From Chryseobacterium sp. Leaf201 (lineage in GTDB: Bacteria > Bacteroidota > Bacteroidia > Flavobacteriales > Weeksellaceae), in the NCBI RefSeq assembly GCF_001421435.1, contig NZ_LMKA01000112.1, forward strand, positions 43,445 to 107,444: DNA of 64,000 nt, written 5' to 3'. The first letter of the stretch is position 1. Each line of letters starts with the position of its first letter. A model generated the notes under the pieces. The model was not told where the DNA came from. It saw nothing but the letters and a program-made list of their open reading frames with translations, and did no database searches. The position numbers and the translations under genes are program-made. Positions 25,596 through 35,067 of the stretch are shown here, in pieces.

Positions 25596-26540
25596 TTAAT
25601 TATTATGGAAACCATCTGACCGAAGTTCCCGCTCAATTTCATCAACCTCACCAAGCGGAAGGTCATAGGTCTGTTTGATATAATCCAGAATATCCGGGTC
25701 TGTTTCAGGATTTATTTTTCTGATAAAAAGATGATTGCCGGATCTTAACGATTCAATAAACCCCTCGGGGCTTCGTTTCTTAAAAAATGCTTTTTCTATG
25801 ACGGCCCTTTTGTCATCATTCACAATGATATCTTTAAAGGAAGTATTCATAAAAACAGTCTGGAAAAAAGATTCTGCGGGCAGAAAGGTATGAAGATAAT
25901 AGTCTTCAAAATCCATTACCTTCTTATTGCCGGTCATAAACATACAGGTTTCGCGGGTAAGCATAAACCATTTTCCGCCTATGTAAGGAATGACTTCCTT
26001 CATAAAATCCCTTTTGTAAATAAGCGAAGAAATCTTGTGGGTAAGTTCGGTAAAATGATTCTGTATCCGCTGCAGCGTATCCGGCCTGTGAAACTTCTGG
26101 TCATAATAAAAAATGTAGTTCCTGCCTTTGTTGGCGGTAAGAAACTTTCTGATGATGTCCTGTGATTTCAGGGGATAATCTTCGCCGCTCAGATTGATGA
26201 AATAATCCCATTCCCTGCTTGCATTCAGAAGGAATTCCATAGCGTCAAGCTCAGCCTGGATCATACTGAACCCGCCGGAAACAATATTCATGCTTTCAAG
26301 AACATATGCGTTGGGAAACCGGACTAAAAACAACTGAATTTCTTCTGTGATCTCAGGTTCTGCCTTCCGGTCAATATGGATCAGATAAAACTGGTCCTGG
26401 GAATAAATTTCAGCAAACATAGCCTTAAATACTTCAGGTTTATGATGAACCATAATGAAGTAGGCAATCTTCACACGCGTACCTGCCTGTAAGGGCAGAG
26501 GACGGAGGCAGGGCTGGGTAACGGGTGAAGAAGTCTGCAT
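25596..26540 (-). CDS. GT14-like glycosyltransferase (core-2/I-branching enzyme family)
   Basis: This 314-residue soluble protein resembles the beta-1,6-GlcNAc/xylosyltransferase family. Motifs include IAYFIMVHHKPEVF (N-terminal strand), YLIHIDRKAE, SGEDYPLKSQDII and GGKWFMLTRETC. The first 22 residues are low in similarity, and a GTG just before KIAYFI could be the true start. It is likely cytoplasmic and may modify an extracellular or lipid-linked glycan. No glycan cluster surrounds it, so acceptor and donor are unknown. Confidence 0.85.
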   Translation of the reverse strand: MQTSSPVTQPCLRPLPLQAGTRVKIAYFIMVHHKPEVFKAMFAEIYSQDQFYLIHIDRKAEPEITEEIQLFLVRFPNAYVLESMNIVSGGFSMIQAELDAMEFLLNASREWDYFINLSGEDYPLKSQDIIRKFLTANKGRNYIFYYDQKFHRPDTLQRIQNHFTELTHKISSLIYKRDFMKEVIPYIGGKWFMLTRETCMFMTGNKKVMDFEDYYLHTFLPAESFFQTVFMNTSFKDIIVNDDKRAVIEKAFFKKRSPEGFIESLRSGNHLFIRKINPETDPDILDYIKQTYDLPLGEVDEIERELRSDGFHNN

Positions 26541-27089
26541 ATACGGAGCTTAAAACCATCCGCTTTTTGCAGACCATTGTTTAACATGGGGAAGCTAAGA
26601 ACAAATTTCTGATAATCAACACCTTAAAACTGCAGTTATTCCGTTTTTTTATCGTATGTTTGCAAAAGCATTTACAAAACAGGTTTCTGCCTTCGCCATT
26701 CTGTATAAGTTTAAAATCACAATTTTTCTTTCAGTCTCGCTTTTCAGCTGCCCGCTTTAAACTTCATTTTATTACCATAGAATAATACAGGCGATTGATT
26801 GGCTGGTTCCGGAATATCCATACAGACAGAACAATCCTTTTATAAAAGTTTATTTTTTACTTTAAAGATGTAGATGAGCCACAGTGAAGGTAAAGGATAA
26901 ATTCTTATGCCGTCCGTTGTGTGAGATATGCATTGCAAAGCCCTACAGCTGTATTTTCACTGAGAATATTTCTGCTGCTGAAGCAAATAAACAGGTTGGA
27001 AAGATCATTCTTTGTTAACTTGTTTACAAAAATACATCAATTCAGATCTCATAAATAAAGATCTGTCCATAAAAACAACAGAAATTCTG
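26541..27089. other. Long intergenic region, possible leader of the DEAD-box gene
   Basis: About 550 bases separate the glycosyltransferase start from the helicase-like start. TATGTTTG at 26655-26662 matches the -7 consensus on the plus strand and could give a leader of more than 400 bases. A 34-codon frame with a hydrophobic tail (26656-26760) overlaps it but shows no recognisable family. Confidence 0.4.
26655..26662 (+). promoter_or_regulatory. Possible -7 promoter element of the DEAD-box/csp unit
   Basis: TATGTTTG matches TAnnTTTG. The first confident start codon downstream is 428 bases away. No convincing -33 element is seen. Confidence 0.35.
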
Positions 27090-27845
27090 ATGTCCAGTAT
27101 AAGTTTTAAACATTTAAATTTAATTAATCCTATTGTCCGCGCCGTAACGGAAGCCGGATACTCCAAGCCTACTGAAATTCAATATACTGCCATCCCCCAT
27201 ATTTTAGCCGGAAAAGACATTATGGGATGTGTACAGACGGGAATGGGGAAAACCGCCGCATTTGCCATGCCTGTTATGCAGCTGCTGAAAAAAAACACGC
27301 CTGACCATAACGAAATAAGAACCCTGATCCTGACCCCGACACGCGAACTGGCGGTACAGATTGAGGATGACTTTAAGATGTACAGCAAATACCTGCCTTT
27401 ATCCCAGCTTTCTATTTTCGAAGGTGTTTCCGCAGGAGGACAGCTTGCAGCCCTCAGAAAAAGAGTGGATATTCTTATTGCCACGCCGGGAAGGCTTCTG
27501 GAACTGATAAACCAAAGGCATATCGATCTTTCAAAAATCGAAATACTGATCCTGGATGAAGCAGATACCATGCTTGATCTGGAACTGATTACTGATGTGA
27601 GAAAAATCCTTCAGCAGGTTTCAAAAAAGAGGCAGACTTTATTGTTCTCCGCTACCCTATCCGCAGAAATCCGTGCTGTAGCCGATACACTACTTCAGAA
27701 TCCGGTAGAGGTCAGCACCTCCCCTGTTTCACCGAAAGCACAGAGCATTCCGCAGCCTGTATATGCTGATAAAAGAAATATGCCTAATGTACAGATGGAG
27801 TTTACCCTGCCTGTTGCAACACCGGATTTCCGGTATAAAAACTAA
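27090..27845 (+). CDS. DEAD-box RNA helicase fragment (first RecA domain only)
   Basis: This 251-residue protein has the complete first RecA-like domain of an RhlE-type helicase: Q-motif (KPTEIQ), motif I QTGMGKT (49-55), PTREL, TPGR, DEAD (156-159) and SAT (187-189). It stops soon after VEVSTSP; the second RecA domain with motifs IV-VI is missing, and the last 25 residues look unrelated. Such a protein cannot run the normal helicase cycle alone. The ATG at 27090 (MSSISFKHL) matches family starts better than the upstream ATG at 27012. It is followed by a cold-shock gene, a common pairing. It is either a remnant or a trimmed RNA-binding factor. Confidence 0.87.
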   Translation: MSSISFKHLNLINPIVRAVTEAGYSKPTEIQYTAIPHILAGKDIMGCVQTGMGKTAAFAMPVMQLLKKNTPDHNEIRTLILTPTRELAVQIEDDFKMYSKYLPLSQLSIFEGVSAGGQLAALRKRVDILIATPGRLLELINQRHIDLSKIEILILDEADTMLDLELITDVRKILQQVSKKRQTLLFSATLSAEIRAVADTLLQNPVEVSTSPVSPKAQSIPQPVYADKRNMPNVQMEFTLPVATPDFRYKN

Positions 27846-27913
27846 GCTGACAGGTATTGTTTTACCTGATCATCATACACAAGTAAGAATAACAACAATT
27901 TAATATAATTACC

Positions 27914-28108
27914 ATGCAAGAAGGCACCGTAAAATTTTTTAATGAAGCAAAAGGCTTCGGATTTATTGCTCCGGCAGACGGAAGCAGTGATATATTTGTA
28001 CATTCTTCAGGACTGACGGTAAGGTCGATCCGTGAAAATGACAAAGTGGTTTTTGATGTACAGAAAAGCGAAAAAGGCCTGAATGCCGTTAACGTTAAGC
28101 TTGCGTAA
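27914..28108 (+). CDS. csp: CspA-family cold-shock protein
   Basis: This 64-residue single-stranded nucleic-acid-binding protein has the RNP1 motif KGFGFI and the RNP2 motif DIFVHSS, and starts MQEGTVKFFNEAKGFGF. Family length is 65-70. It lies 68 bases after the truncated DEAD-box gene and is probably cotranscribed with it; both protein families act on structured RNA at low temperature. A bidirectional terminator follows. Confidence 0.95.
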   Translation: MQEGTVKFFNEAKGFGFIAPADGSSDIFVHSSGLTVRSIRENDKVVFDVQKSEKGLNAVNVKLA

Positions 28109-28281
28109 TTAAAATCCCTGCACGGTTTCATATAAGAAAAGAGCCTGAAGATTTGTATATAACGGAATTAATGAACAGAAAAACACAAATATTGTATCGA
28201 TAAATCCCGTTATCCTGTCTGGTCTGACCATCTGATCTGACAGAACAAATTTTCCGACCTTTTCCGAATAATAAACAGGAT

Positions 28282-28324
28282 AAAATCAATACCCTCTCAT
28301 ATCTATGGGAGGGTATTGATTTTT
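28282..28324. terminator. Bidirectional terminator between csp and the PAP2 gene
   Basis: A 19-bp stem with one mismatch runs from AAAATCAATACCCTCTCAT to ATGGGAGGGTATTGATTTT with a 4-base loop. A-rich and T-rich flanks make it work on both strands, which suits the convergent genes. Confidence 0.9.
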
Positions 28325-28360
28325 AATAACAACAGCTGATCTCTTGATTTAAAAAATGAT

Positions 28361-29050
28361 TTACAGTATCTCCTGTTTGTACTGATCCGGTCTGTTCTTC
28401 AGATACAGCAGCCGTGCAATCTGCAGAAATTGGATCCCGATGATGAGTCCTCCGAGAATATCGGTAAACCAATGTGCTCCGAGATAAATCCTCGAAACAG
28501 CACCGCAGATAATCATAAAAACCAATAAAGAAATCAGTACGGTTCTGGCCCTTCTGCTTATCTTTTGCGAATAATAAATGATCATACATAATATTCCGAA
28601 AAAAACCGTGTAGAAAAGCACATGGCCGCTGGGAAAACTCTGGTATTTTGTTTCTTCAATAACCCTTACGATATCAGCACCGGGTCTCGGCCGGTCAATC
28701 AGCATTTTAAGGGTCCAGCTGATGGCACCGGAGAGTACCGTGGAACCGATCAGGACGGCTTCCCTTTTTTTTTCGGAAATCAAAAACAGCAGTGAAGCAA
28801 GACAGATGGCAAAAAAAGCAACCCGCACCCTTCCCAGCCAGCTGAATCCTTTCATAATATAATCCAGAACGGTATGCTGCTGATGCTGAAGCACACCCGT
28901 TACATAATAATCCCAGTGGGCAGAGCGGTTAGAAAGTACAAAAAAGGTTAACACCAGAAATGAAACGGTAAGCAGAAAAAACAGCAAGGCGTTTGTAAAT
29001 ACTGTACGGCTGAATAAGGACTCATAGATCCTGAATCTTTTTCTATGCAT
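28361..29050 (-). CDS. PAP2-family membrane phosphatase
   Basis: This 229-residue protein has about six transmembrane segments and the three phosphatase motifs: KMLIDRPRP (C1), PSGH (C2) and SRIYLGAHWFTDI (C3, catalytic His). It would dephosphorylate a lipid phosphate such as undecaprenyl pyrophosphate or phosphatidylglycerophosphate on the outer face of the inner membrane. It is monocistronic. The exact substrate cannot be told from sequence. Confidence 0.92.
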   Translation of the reverse strand: MHRKRFRIYESLFSRTVFTNALLFFLLTVSFLVLTFFVLSNRSAHWDYYVTGVLQHQQHTVLDYIMKGFSWLGRVRVAFFAICLASLLFLISEKKREAVLIGSTVLSGAISWTLKMLIDRPRPGADIVRVIEETKYQSFPSGHVLFYTVFFGILCMIIYYSQKISRRARTVLISLLVFMIICGAVSRIYLGAHWFTDILGGLIIGIQFLQIARLLYLKNRPDQYKQEIL

Positions 29051-29210
29051 GAAAGGAATAATAGATTGATGAATTAATGATGATGATAATTAAAATCGGT
29101 TTTAAAAGGAAATGCTTTATTTGATAATAAAACTGTCCTGAAATTGATGCTGAAGCGGTTAAATATACTTGTCGGGAAAGTTTATAACCTCTGCTTTTTG
29201 CCTACAAAAA

Positions 29211-29228
29211 AAGCTACCGAAGTAGCTT
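29211..29228 (-). terminator. Terminator with UUCG tetraloop downstream of the 53-residue gene
   Basis: The minus-strand transcript reads AAGCTAC-TTCG-GTAGCTT followed by a T-run. A 7-bp stem with a UUCG tetraloop and U-tract is a textbook intrinsic terminator. It ends 24 bases after the small-gene stop and supports that gene being real. Confidence 0.85.
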
Positions 29229-29252
29229 ATTATTCATAAAAGGAATCAAAAA

Positions 29253-29414
29253 CTAAAATAAATTATTCTGCTTAAGGCTTCCGCTGGCTCCTTTAGGCAG
29301 GAACACAACTTTCCGGCTGATCATTTTGGCTTTCTCAAGAACTTTAATCGCTTTCTGACGTTCGATTTCCTTATTCATCGTTGAGGGGCTGTCCCATTGA
29401 GTAGATTCTTTCAT
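29253..29414 (-). CDS. Small basic hypothetical protein (53 residues)
   Basis: The frame encodes a 53-residue, Lys/Arg-rich protein starting MKESTQWDSPSTMNKEIER and ending in SLKQNNLF. The middle is amphipathic-helical (KAIKVLEKAKMISRKV). I know no family for it. A well-formed terminator just downstream and the absence of an overlapping gene support its expression. Its neighbours (PAP2 phosphatase and an epimerase) say little about role. Confidence 0.6.
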   Translation of the reverse strand: MKESTQWDSPSTMNKEIERQKAIKVLEKAKMISRKVVFLPKGASGSLKQNNLF

Positions 29415-29624
29415 ATTATATAATTTTGTGGTGTTAGTGGCAGTGAAATCAGGTACTCATTTACCTGCTTATTATTCTCTTAGCATAAAACAGACCATTT
29501 TTAAAAAAATCAGGGGGTAAAATGAAAAAAGTTTCCCGTATGGTATCAGTTTTGTAAACTTTCAATGCATCCGGGTAGCAATTAAAAAATAAAATACCGG
29601 CAAAAACATAATAAAAAACACAGG

Positions 29625-31052
29625 ATGAAAATATTTCTTACAGGAGCAACGGGATACATCGGAAAAAGACTGCTTATCCAGCTTTTAAGTGATGGGCATG
29701 AAGTCATCTGTTCGGTACGTGATAAAAAAAGGTTTGATACTTCAATGTATCAGAATTACCAGGATAAGCTGAGCATTGTTGAACATGATTACAATGATTC
29801 CAAAACCCTTACGCCCATAGAAAAAGATATTGATGCGGCATATTATCTTATCCACTCCATGTCTTCCAATGCAGACTTCAGCAAAGCGGAAAAAATATCT
29901 GCCCGGAATTTCTCCGAGACCATTGAAAAGACTTCCTGCCAACAGGTGATTTACCTTACGGGAATTGTGAATGAAGATAAACTTTCCAAGCACCTCCAGT
30001 CGCGGAAAGATGTTGAAGAGGAACTGAAATCTCCCAGCTACAGCCTTACCGTGCTCCGTGCAGGGATTATCATCGGATCCGGATCGGCATCCTTTGAAAT
30101 CATCCGTGACCTGGTGGAAAAACTGCCGGTGATGGTTGCTCCGAAATGGCTGAAGACACTCTGCCAGCCCATTGCCATCAGAAATGTTATTGAACTTCTC
30201 ACCGGCGTTATGCACAAACCGTTTACCTATAACAAACACTTTGATATTGCAGGCCCGGATGTGCTTTCCTATAAAGAAATGCTGCTCATGTTTGCCCGTG
30301 AGCGCAAGCTGAAAAGAATGATTATTTCCGTCCCCTTCCTCAGCCCTAAATTATCTTCCTACTGGCTGTATTTTATTACTTCAACCTCTTATGCTTTGGC
30401 AAAAAACCTCGTCGACAGCATGACCATTAATGTAGTGGCTGAAGATAACGACCTGGCAAAAAAGCTTAATGTAAAACTCCTCACTTATCAGGAAAGCCTT
30501 AAACTGAGCTTTGATAAAATTGAACAGAACGAAGTGCTGTCTACCTGGTATGACTCATTCGGGAATTACCGCTATACCAAAAATGTATGGGAATTTTTAG
30601 AGGTTCCGAGCAAGGGTGTTTTTAAAGACAGAAGGACGCATGAAGTGAAAGATGAAAAAAAGACCTTAAGCAAAATCTTCGGGATCGGAGGGAAAAACGG
30701 ATGGTATTATGCCAATCACCTCTGGAGTATACGGGGAATACTGGATAAGCTCTTCGGCGGTGTGGGACTGAAGAGAGGCCGTAAAAATTCGGCTACGGTG
30801 AATGCCGGGGACAGCGTAGACTTCTGGAGGGTACTGTATGCCAGCAAGGAAGACAAAAGGCTGCTGCTTTTTGCTGAAATGAAAATGCCGGGTGAAGCAT
30901 GGCTGGATTTTAAAATCGAAAACGGAAAGCTGATCCAGGAAGCCACTTTCAGGCCTGTAGGTCTGATGGGCAGGCTCTACTGGTATTCCGTACTTCCGTT
31001 TCATGCGTATCTGTTTAACGGAATGATTAAAAAACTTACTGATGACCGGTAA
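29625..31052 (+). CDS. NAD(P)-binding epimerase-like protein with C-terminal DUF2867
   Basis: This 475-residue protein has an extended-SDR Rossmann domain (FLTGATGYIGKRLL at the N-terminus; about 1-300) and a C-terminal DUF2867 domain (about 325-470, with DFWRVLYASKEDKRLLLFAEMKMPGEAWLDF split over strands). The catalytic YxxxK motif is not evident, so it may bind nucleotide without classic epimerase chemistry. Bacteroidota carry many of these two-domain proteins, without a settled function. It appears monocistronic. Confidence 0.87.
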   Translation: MKIFLTGATGYIGKRLLIQLLSDGHEVICSVRDKKRFDTSMYQNYQDKLSIVEHDYNDSKTLTPIEKDIDAAYYLIHSMSSNADFSKAEKISARNFSETIEKTSCQQVIYLTGIVNEDKLSKHLQSRKDVEEELKSPSYSLTVLRAGIIIGSGSASFEIIRDLVEKLPVMVAPKWLKTLCQPIAIRNVIELLTGVMHKPFTYNKHFDIAGPDVLSYKEMLLMFARERKLKRMIISVPFLSPKLSSYWLYFITSTSYALAKNLVDSMTINVVAEDNDLAKKLNVKLLTYQESLKLSFDKIEQNEVLSTWYDSFGNYRYTKNVWEFLEVPSKGVFKDRRTHEVKDEKKTLSKIFGIGGKNGWYYANHLWSIRGILDKLFGGVGLKRGRKNSATVNAGDSVDFWRVLYASKEDKRLLLFAEMKMPGEAWLDFKIENGKLIQEATFRPVGLMGRLYWYSVLPFHAYLFNGMIKKLTDDR

Positions 31053-31212
31053 TCTGAGCCCCGGAAATACCTTAATAACATGTTTCCGGGACAGCGTTTT
31101 TTAACCACATAAGAATGTATAAATTTTGCGAGGTACCACTTTTTTATTTTTTTTATAATACCTTTACTGTATCTATTAGCGCAACCTTTTCCTTATCTAT
31201 TAGAAAAACACT

Positions 31213-33354
31213 ATGATTGAAAATACTTTTGGAATAAATATCGTGCCTGAAAATGAGGCAGGCCGTCTTGATGCTTTGAAACGCTACCGGATTACCGACA
31301 CTCCTTCAGAAGAAAGCTTTGACGGTATTGCCAGGCTTGCTGCACAGATTTTTAACACACCGGTATCATTGCTCTCGCTGGTAGATGCCGAATCCGTATT
31401 TTTTAAAGCAAACGTAGGAATGGGTAAAGCGACCCGCGCCAACAGAGGGAAAAGCCTTTGTGCCCTTGCGGTAATGGACGAAAAGGTAACGGTATTTGAA
31501 GATGCCCTGAAAGAGCCCTGCCTGATTGCCAACCCCAATGTAACCGGAGATTTCGGACTGCGTTTTTACGCAGGAGCACCGCTGATTACGCATGACGGAT
31601 TTCTTATCGGTACATTGTGTATCATCGACCAAAAATCAAGATTATTCAGTGATGCGGAAAGGTTGATCCTTGAAGGCCTTGCCAGAACAGCCATGGATCA
31701 TATAGAACTCCGGAGATCTTCTTTGGATACCATAGATGAGGTAAAACAGGTTAATAGCCAGTTGAACAAAACCCGGAAAAATCTGGAACAGGCGGTACAT
31801 GAACTGGCTGAGTTCAATATGGAAATGGAAGCCACCAATGATGAGCTCAACAAAGTAAACAATGAACTGAGCAAATCTTATGATCTCACGGTTTTACTGA
31901 ATACCAGCCTTAAAAACAGCGAACAGCGCCTGAAATCATTTATCAGCAAAGCGCCTGTTGCATTCGGTATCCTTGCCGGAAGAGAACTGATGATAGAGGT
32001 AGCCAATGATATGATTCTCAAGGTATGGGGCAAGACCGGCTCCGTTATCGGCATGCCGCTTGCAAAAGCCCTGCCTGAACTGGAAGGCCAGCCTTATCTC
32101 AGTATACTTGACGGTGTTTTTACCTCAGGTAATGCTTACACAGGTGACACTGCCCATGTAAAGCTGGAATACGAAGGAATTATCAATGACTGCTATTTCG
32201 ACTTTATCTATGAGCCGCTTAAAAATGAACACGGGGAAACTGTAGCCATTATAGTGATTGCCAATGAAGTTACCTACCGTATCAATAAAAAGAAAAGACT
32301 GGAAGAACTGAACCAGCAGCTTCAGATTGCCCTGCATGCAGGCAGGCTCGGATCCTATAATCTGGATCTCAAAACAGGTATCATGAGCTGCTCGGAGATC
32401 TGTAAGGCCAATTACGGCGTTGCCAATGAAGATCCCTTTAATTTTGATGACCTGATGAACAGCATCCTGCCGGAATACAGGGAATATGTAAAAAAAGAAG
32501 TTAACAGTTCTGTGAAGAATGCACTGCCCTATCATGCAGAATACATGATCAGGTGGCCGGATGGTTCTCTGCACTGGATGAGTGCATCAGGACTGCCAGG
32601 TTATGACAGCGAAGGAAACCCCGCAAATATGAACGGGGTTACCATAGATATTACCAAAAGAAAAAATTACGAAGTACAGAAAGATGATTTTCTGGGGATT
32701 GCAAGCCATGAACTTAAAACACCTATTACGAGCTTAAAAGCAACCATCCAGCTTCTTACAAGGATGAAAGGAAATCCGGGCCATGAGATGGTTCCGCGGC
32801 TTATTGACCAGGCTGCGGGCAGTATGAAGAAACTGAATGCCCTCGTAGACGACCTCCTGAATATGCACCGCATCAGTGAAGGGCAGCTCGAACTCAAGAA
32901 AGAAATATTCAATGTTTCCAAAATGCTGGATAACTGCTGCAATGACATCCGGTTCATCGGGAAATATAACCTTGTAATAGACGGGGACCGTGAAGCTTCT
33001 GTTTTTGCAGATGAGAACAGGATTGAGCAGGTAGTGGTGAACTTTGTGAACAATGCCGTTAAATATGCACCGAATTCCAGAGATATCTACCTGTTTATAG
33101 AAACTGTTGACAACGGTCTGGTAAAGGTCAGCGTAAAGGATAACGGCGACGGTATTGACCCTGCCATCCAGCCTTTTATCTTTGACCGTTATTACAGGGC
33201 GAACCATCAGGGTAAAAAGTATTCAGGCCTCGGGCTGGGGCTGTATATTTCTTCTGAAATTATTAAACGCCATGAAGGGGACATAGGGGTTGAAAGCACT
33301 TTAGGCGAAGGCAGCCGCTTCTGGTTTACCCTGCCGGCAAAAGAGGCGGTGTAA
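31213..33354 (+). CDS. GAF-PAS-PAS sensor histidine kinase
   Basis: This 713-residue soluble kinase has a GAF domain (about 20-165), a coiled coil (170-240), two PAS domains (about 241-355 and 365-485), a HisKA domain with phospho-acceptor H499 in SHELKTP, and an HATPase_c domain with N, G1 (DNGDGID) and G2 (GLGLGLY) boxes. No membrane segment is seen, so the signal is probably intracellular. No receiver domain is fused. The next kinase-receiver pair lies 175 bases downstream and might share a receiver. The first PAS resembles the second PAS of the kinase at 44082-46097. Confidence 0.93.
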   Translation: MIENTFGINIVPENEAGRLDALKRYRITDTPSEESFDGIARLAAQIFNTPVSLLSLVDAESVFFKANVGMGKATRANRGKSLCALAVMDEKVTVFEDALKEPCLIANPNVTGDFGLRFYAGAPLITHDGFLIGTLCIIDQKSRLFSDAERLILEGLARTAMDHIELRRSSLDTIDEVKQVNSQLNKTRKNLEQAVHELAEFNMEMEATNDELNKVNNELSKSYDLTVLLNTSLKNSEQRLKSFISKAPVAFGILAGRELMIEVANDMILKVWGKTGSVIGMPLAKALPELEGQPYLSILDGVFTSGNAYTGDTAHVKLEYEGIINDCYFDFIYEPLKNEHGETVAIIVIANEVTYRINKKKRLEELNQQLQIALHAGRLGSYNLDLKTGIMSCSEICKANYGVANEDPFNFDDLMNSILPEYREYVKKEVNSSVKNALPYHAEYMIRWPDGSLHWMSASGLPGYDSEGNPANMNGVTIDITKRKNYEVQKDDFLGIASHELKTPITSLKATIQLLTRMKGNPGHEMVPRLIDQAAGSMKKLNALVDDLLNMHRISEGQLELKKEIFNVSKMLDNCCNDIRFIGKYNLVIDGDREASVFADENRIEQVVVNFVNNAVKYAPNSRDIYLFIETVDNGLVKVSVKDNGDGIDPAIQPFIFDRYYRANHQGKKYSGLGLGLYISSEIIKRHEGDIGVESTLGEGSRFWFTLPAKEAV

Positions 33355-33556
33355 ATTCATACCTGATAAAATTACCTTAACATAATGATATTAAACAGAT
33401 TAATTAATTATTGCATATAAATCATAGTATAGGCATGCTATTTGTGTATGAAGTATTCGATATACAGATTTGCAAAATTTTGTGCTTTTTCTCATATTTG
33501 CAGATCAATGTCAACAATAACAGTACAATTTGAAAGCATTACAACACAGCTACAGT

Positions 33557-35065
33557 ATGATGGACAATAATATTGACATTTATATTCAGGCGCTGAATTC
33601 AGCTAACTGCGGGATTATCATTACCGATAACACCCAGCCTGACAATCCCATTATTTACTGTAACAAGGCATTTGAAACCATGACGGGTTATTCTTATGAT
33701 GAGATCATAGGACATAACTGCCGTTTTCTCCAGGCCCAGGACCGCTCACAGCCCGAAAGGAATTTTCTTAAAGAATGTATCTTCAAAGGGAATGAATGCC
33801 GCGTGGAGATCAGGAATTATAAAAAGAACGGGCATCTGTTCTGGAATGAACTTTTTATTTCACCTGTTAAAAACAAAGAAGGTAAAGTTACACACTTTAT
33901 CGGTGTCCAGAATGACATCACCGAGCGCAAGAGATCTGAGCATGAACTGCGTGAAGAAAAATCTTCAGTTGAAAGAAAAATCAAGGAACGTACCAAGGAA
34001 CTTGTAGAAAAAGAAGTTTTCCTTTCAAGTATCATCCAGACCGTAAGAGAGAGCCTTCTCGTATTGGATTCAGATTATAAAGTACTGAGTGCCAATAATC
34101 ATTTTTTAAACTCGTTTAAAGTTACCTCGGAAGATACCGTAGGAAAAATTTTATTTGAACTTGGAAACCACCAGTGGAACATCGGGCCTTTAAAAGAACT
34201 TCTGACGAAGATCCTCCCTACCAACAATCCGGTGATCGATTATGAGGTGGAACACAATTTCCCGTATATCGGTAAAAAAGTAATGCTGGTAAATGCCTAC
34301 CGCATTGAATTCGAGGGACAGTATAAGGACAGGATATTAATTGCCATAGAAGATATCACGGAGAAAAAAGAAATTGACCGCCGGAAAGATGATTTCCTTT
34401 CCATAGCGAGCCATGAGCTTAAAACACCGCTTACAACCATTAAAGGGCTGATCCAGCTTCTTCAGAGGATGGCGCCTGAAGGTTCTTCTGAAAAATACAC
34501 CACTACGCTTGATAAGGTGTCGGTATATGTAGACCGCTTGAATATCCTGATCTCAGATCTTCTGGATACTTCTAAAATACAGTCGGGCAACATAGAACTT
34601 CACAAAGAGCCGTTTAAAATTGATAAAACCATTACCGATACGGTAGAAAATTTATCACTGGCCGCTCCCAACCATAGGATTTCTTTAATCGGAAGTACGG
34701 AATCAACTGTTTTAGGGGATGAGCTGCAGATTTCACAGGTAATCAATAATCTGATTTCCAATGCCATTAAATACTCTCCCGGTTCAGATAAAGTTGAGGT
34801 GTATATCAACAGGGTAGGTAATTTTGTGAAGATTTCGGTGAAAGACTACGGAATGGGCATCAATGCCCAGGACAAAGCAAAAATTTTCGAAAGGTTTTTC
34901 CGGGCAAGGGATATCCAGAAAAAATTTCCGGGGCTTGGTATCGGCCTCTACATCTCACACGAAATTGTTGTTAACCATAACGGAACACTTTGGGTAGAAA
35001 GCGAAGTGGGCGAAGGATCAACCTTCAGCTTTACGCTACCTATAATGAAAAATGATGAAAATTGA
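33557..35065 (+). CDS. LOV-domain blue-light sensor histidine kinase
   Basis: About 502 residues: an N-terminal LOV domain (about 12-125), a coiled linker, a second PAS (155-270), HisKA with H286 in SHELKTP and HATPase_c. The LOV signature GHNCRFLQ places the photo-adduct cysteine at C55, and the flavin-contact Gln is Q118 in GVQND, with N-rich FMN contacts around 85-100. This predicts FMN binding and blue-light control. I chose the ATG at 33557; the frame also opens at a TTG at 33530. A single-domain response regulator starts two bases after its stop. Confidence 0.93.
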   Translation: MMDNNIDIYIQALNSANCGIIITDNTQPDNPIIYCNKAFETMTGYSYDEIIGHNCRFLQAQDRSQPERNFLKECIFKGNECRVEIRNYKKNGHLFWNELFISPVKNKEGKVTHFIGVQNDITERKRSEHELREEKSSVERKIKERTKELVEKEVFLSSIIQTVRESLLVLDSDYKVLSANNHFLNSFKVTSEDTVGKILFELGNHQWNIGPLKELLTKILPTNNPVIDYEVEHNFPYIGKKVMLVNAYRIEFEGQYKDRILIAIEDITEKKEIDRRKDDFLSIASHELKTPLTTIKGLIQLLQRMAPEGSSEKYTTTLDKVSVYVDRLNILISDLLDTSKIQSGNIELHKEPFKIDKTITDTVENLSLAAPNHRISLIGSTESTVLGDELQISQVINNLISNAIKYSPGSDKVEVYINRVGNFVKISVKDYGMGINAQDKAKIFERFFRARDIQKKFPGLGIGLYISHEIVVNHNGTLWVESEVGEGSTFSFTLPIMKNDEN

Positions 35066-35067
35066 AA

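Noticed and set aside
26656..26760. A 34-codon frame with a hydrophobic tail
   Set aside because: No family, no conserved start context and overlap with a promoter-like element; it could be chance.
29051..29624. Possible tRNA or small RNA around the UUCG hairpin
   Set aside because: The hairpin is fully explained as a terminator of the minus-strand small gene; no cloverleaf is present.
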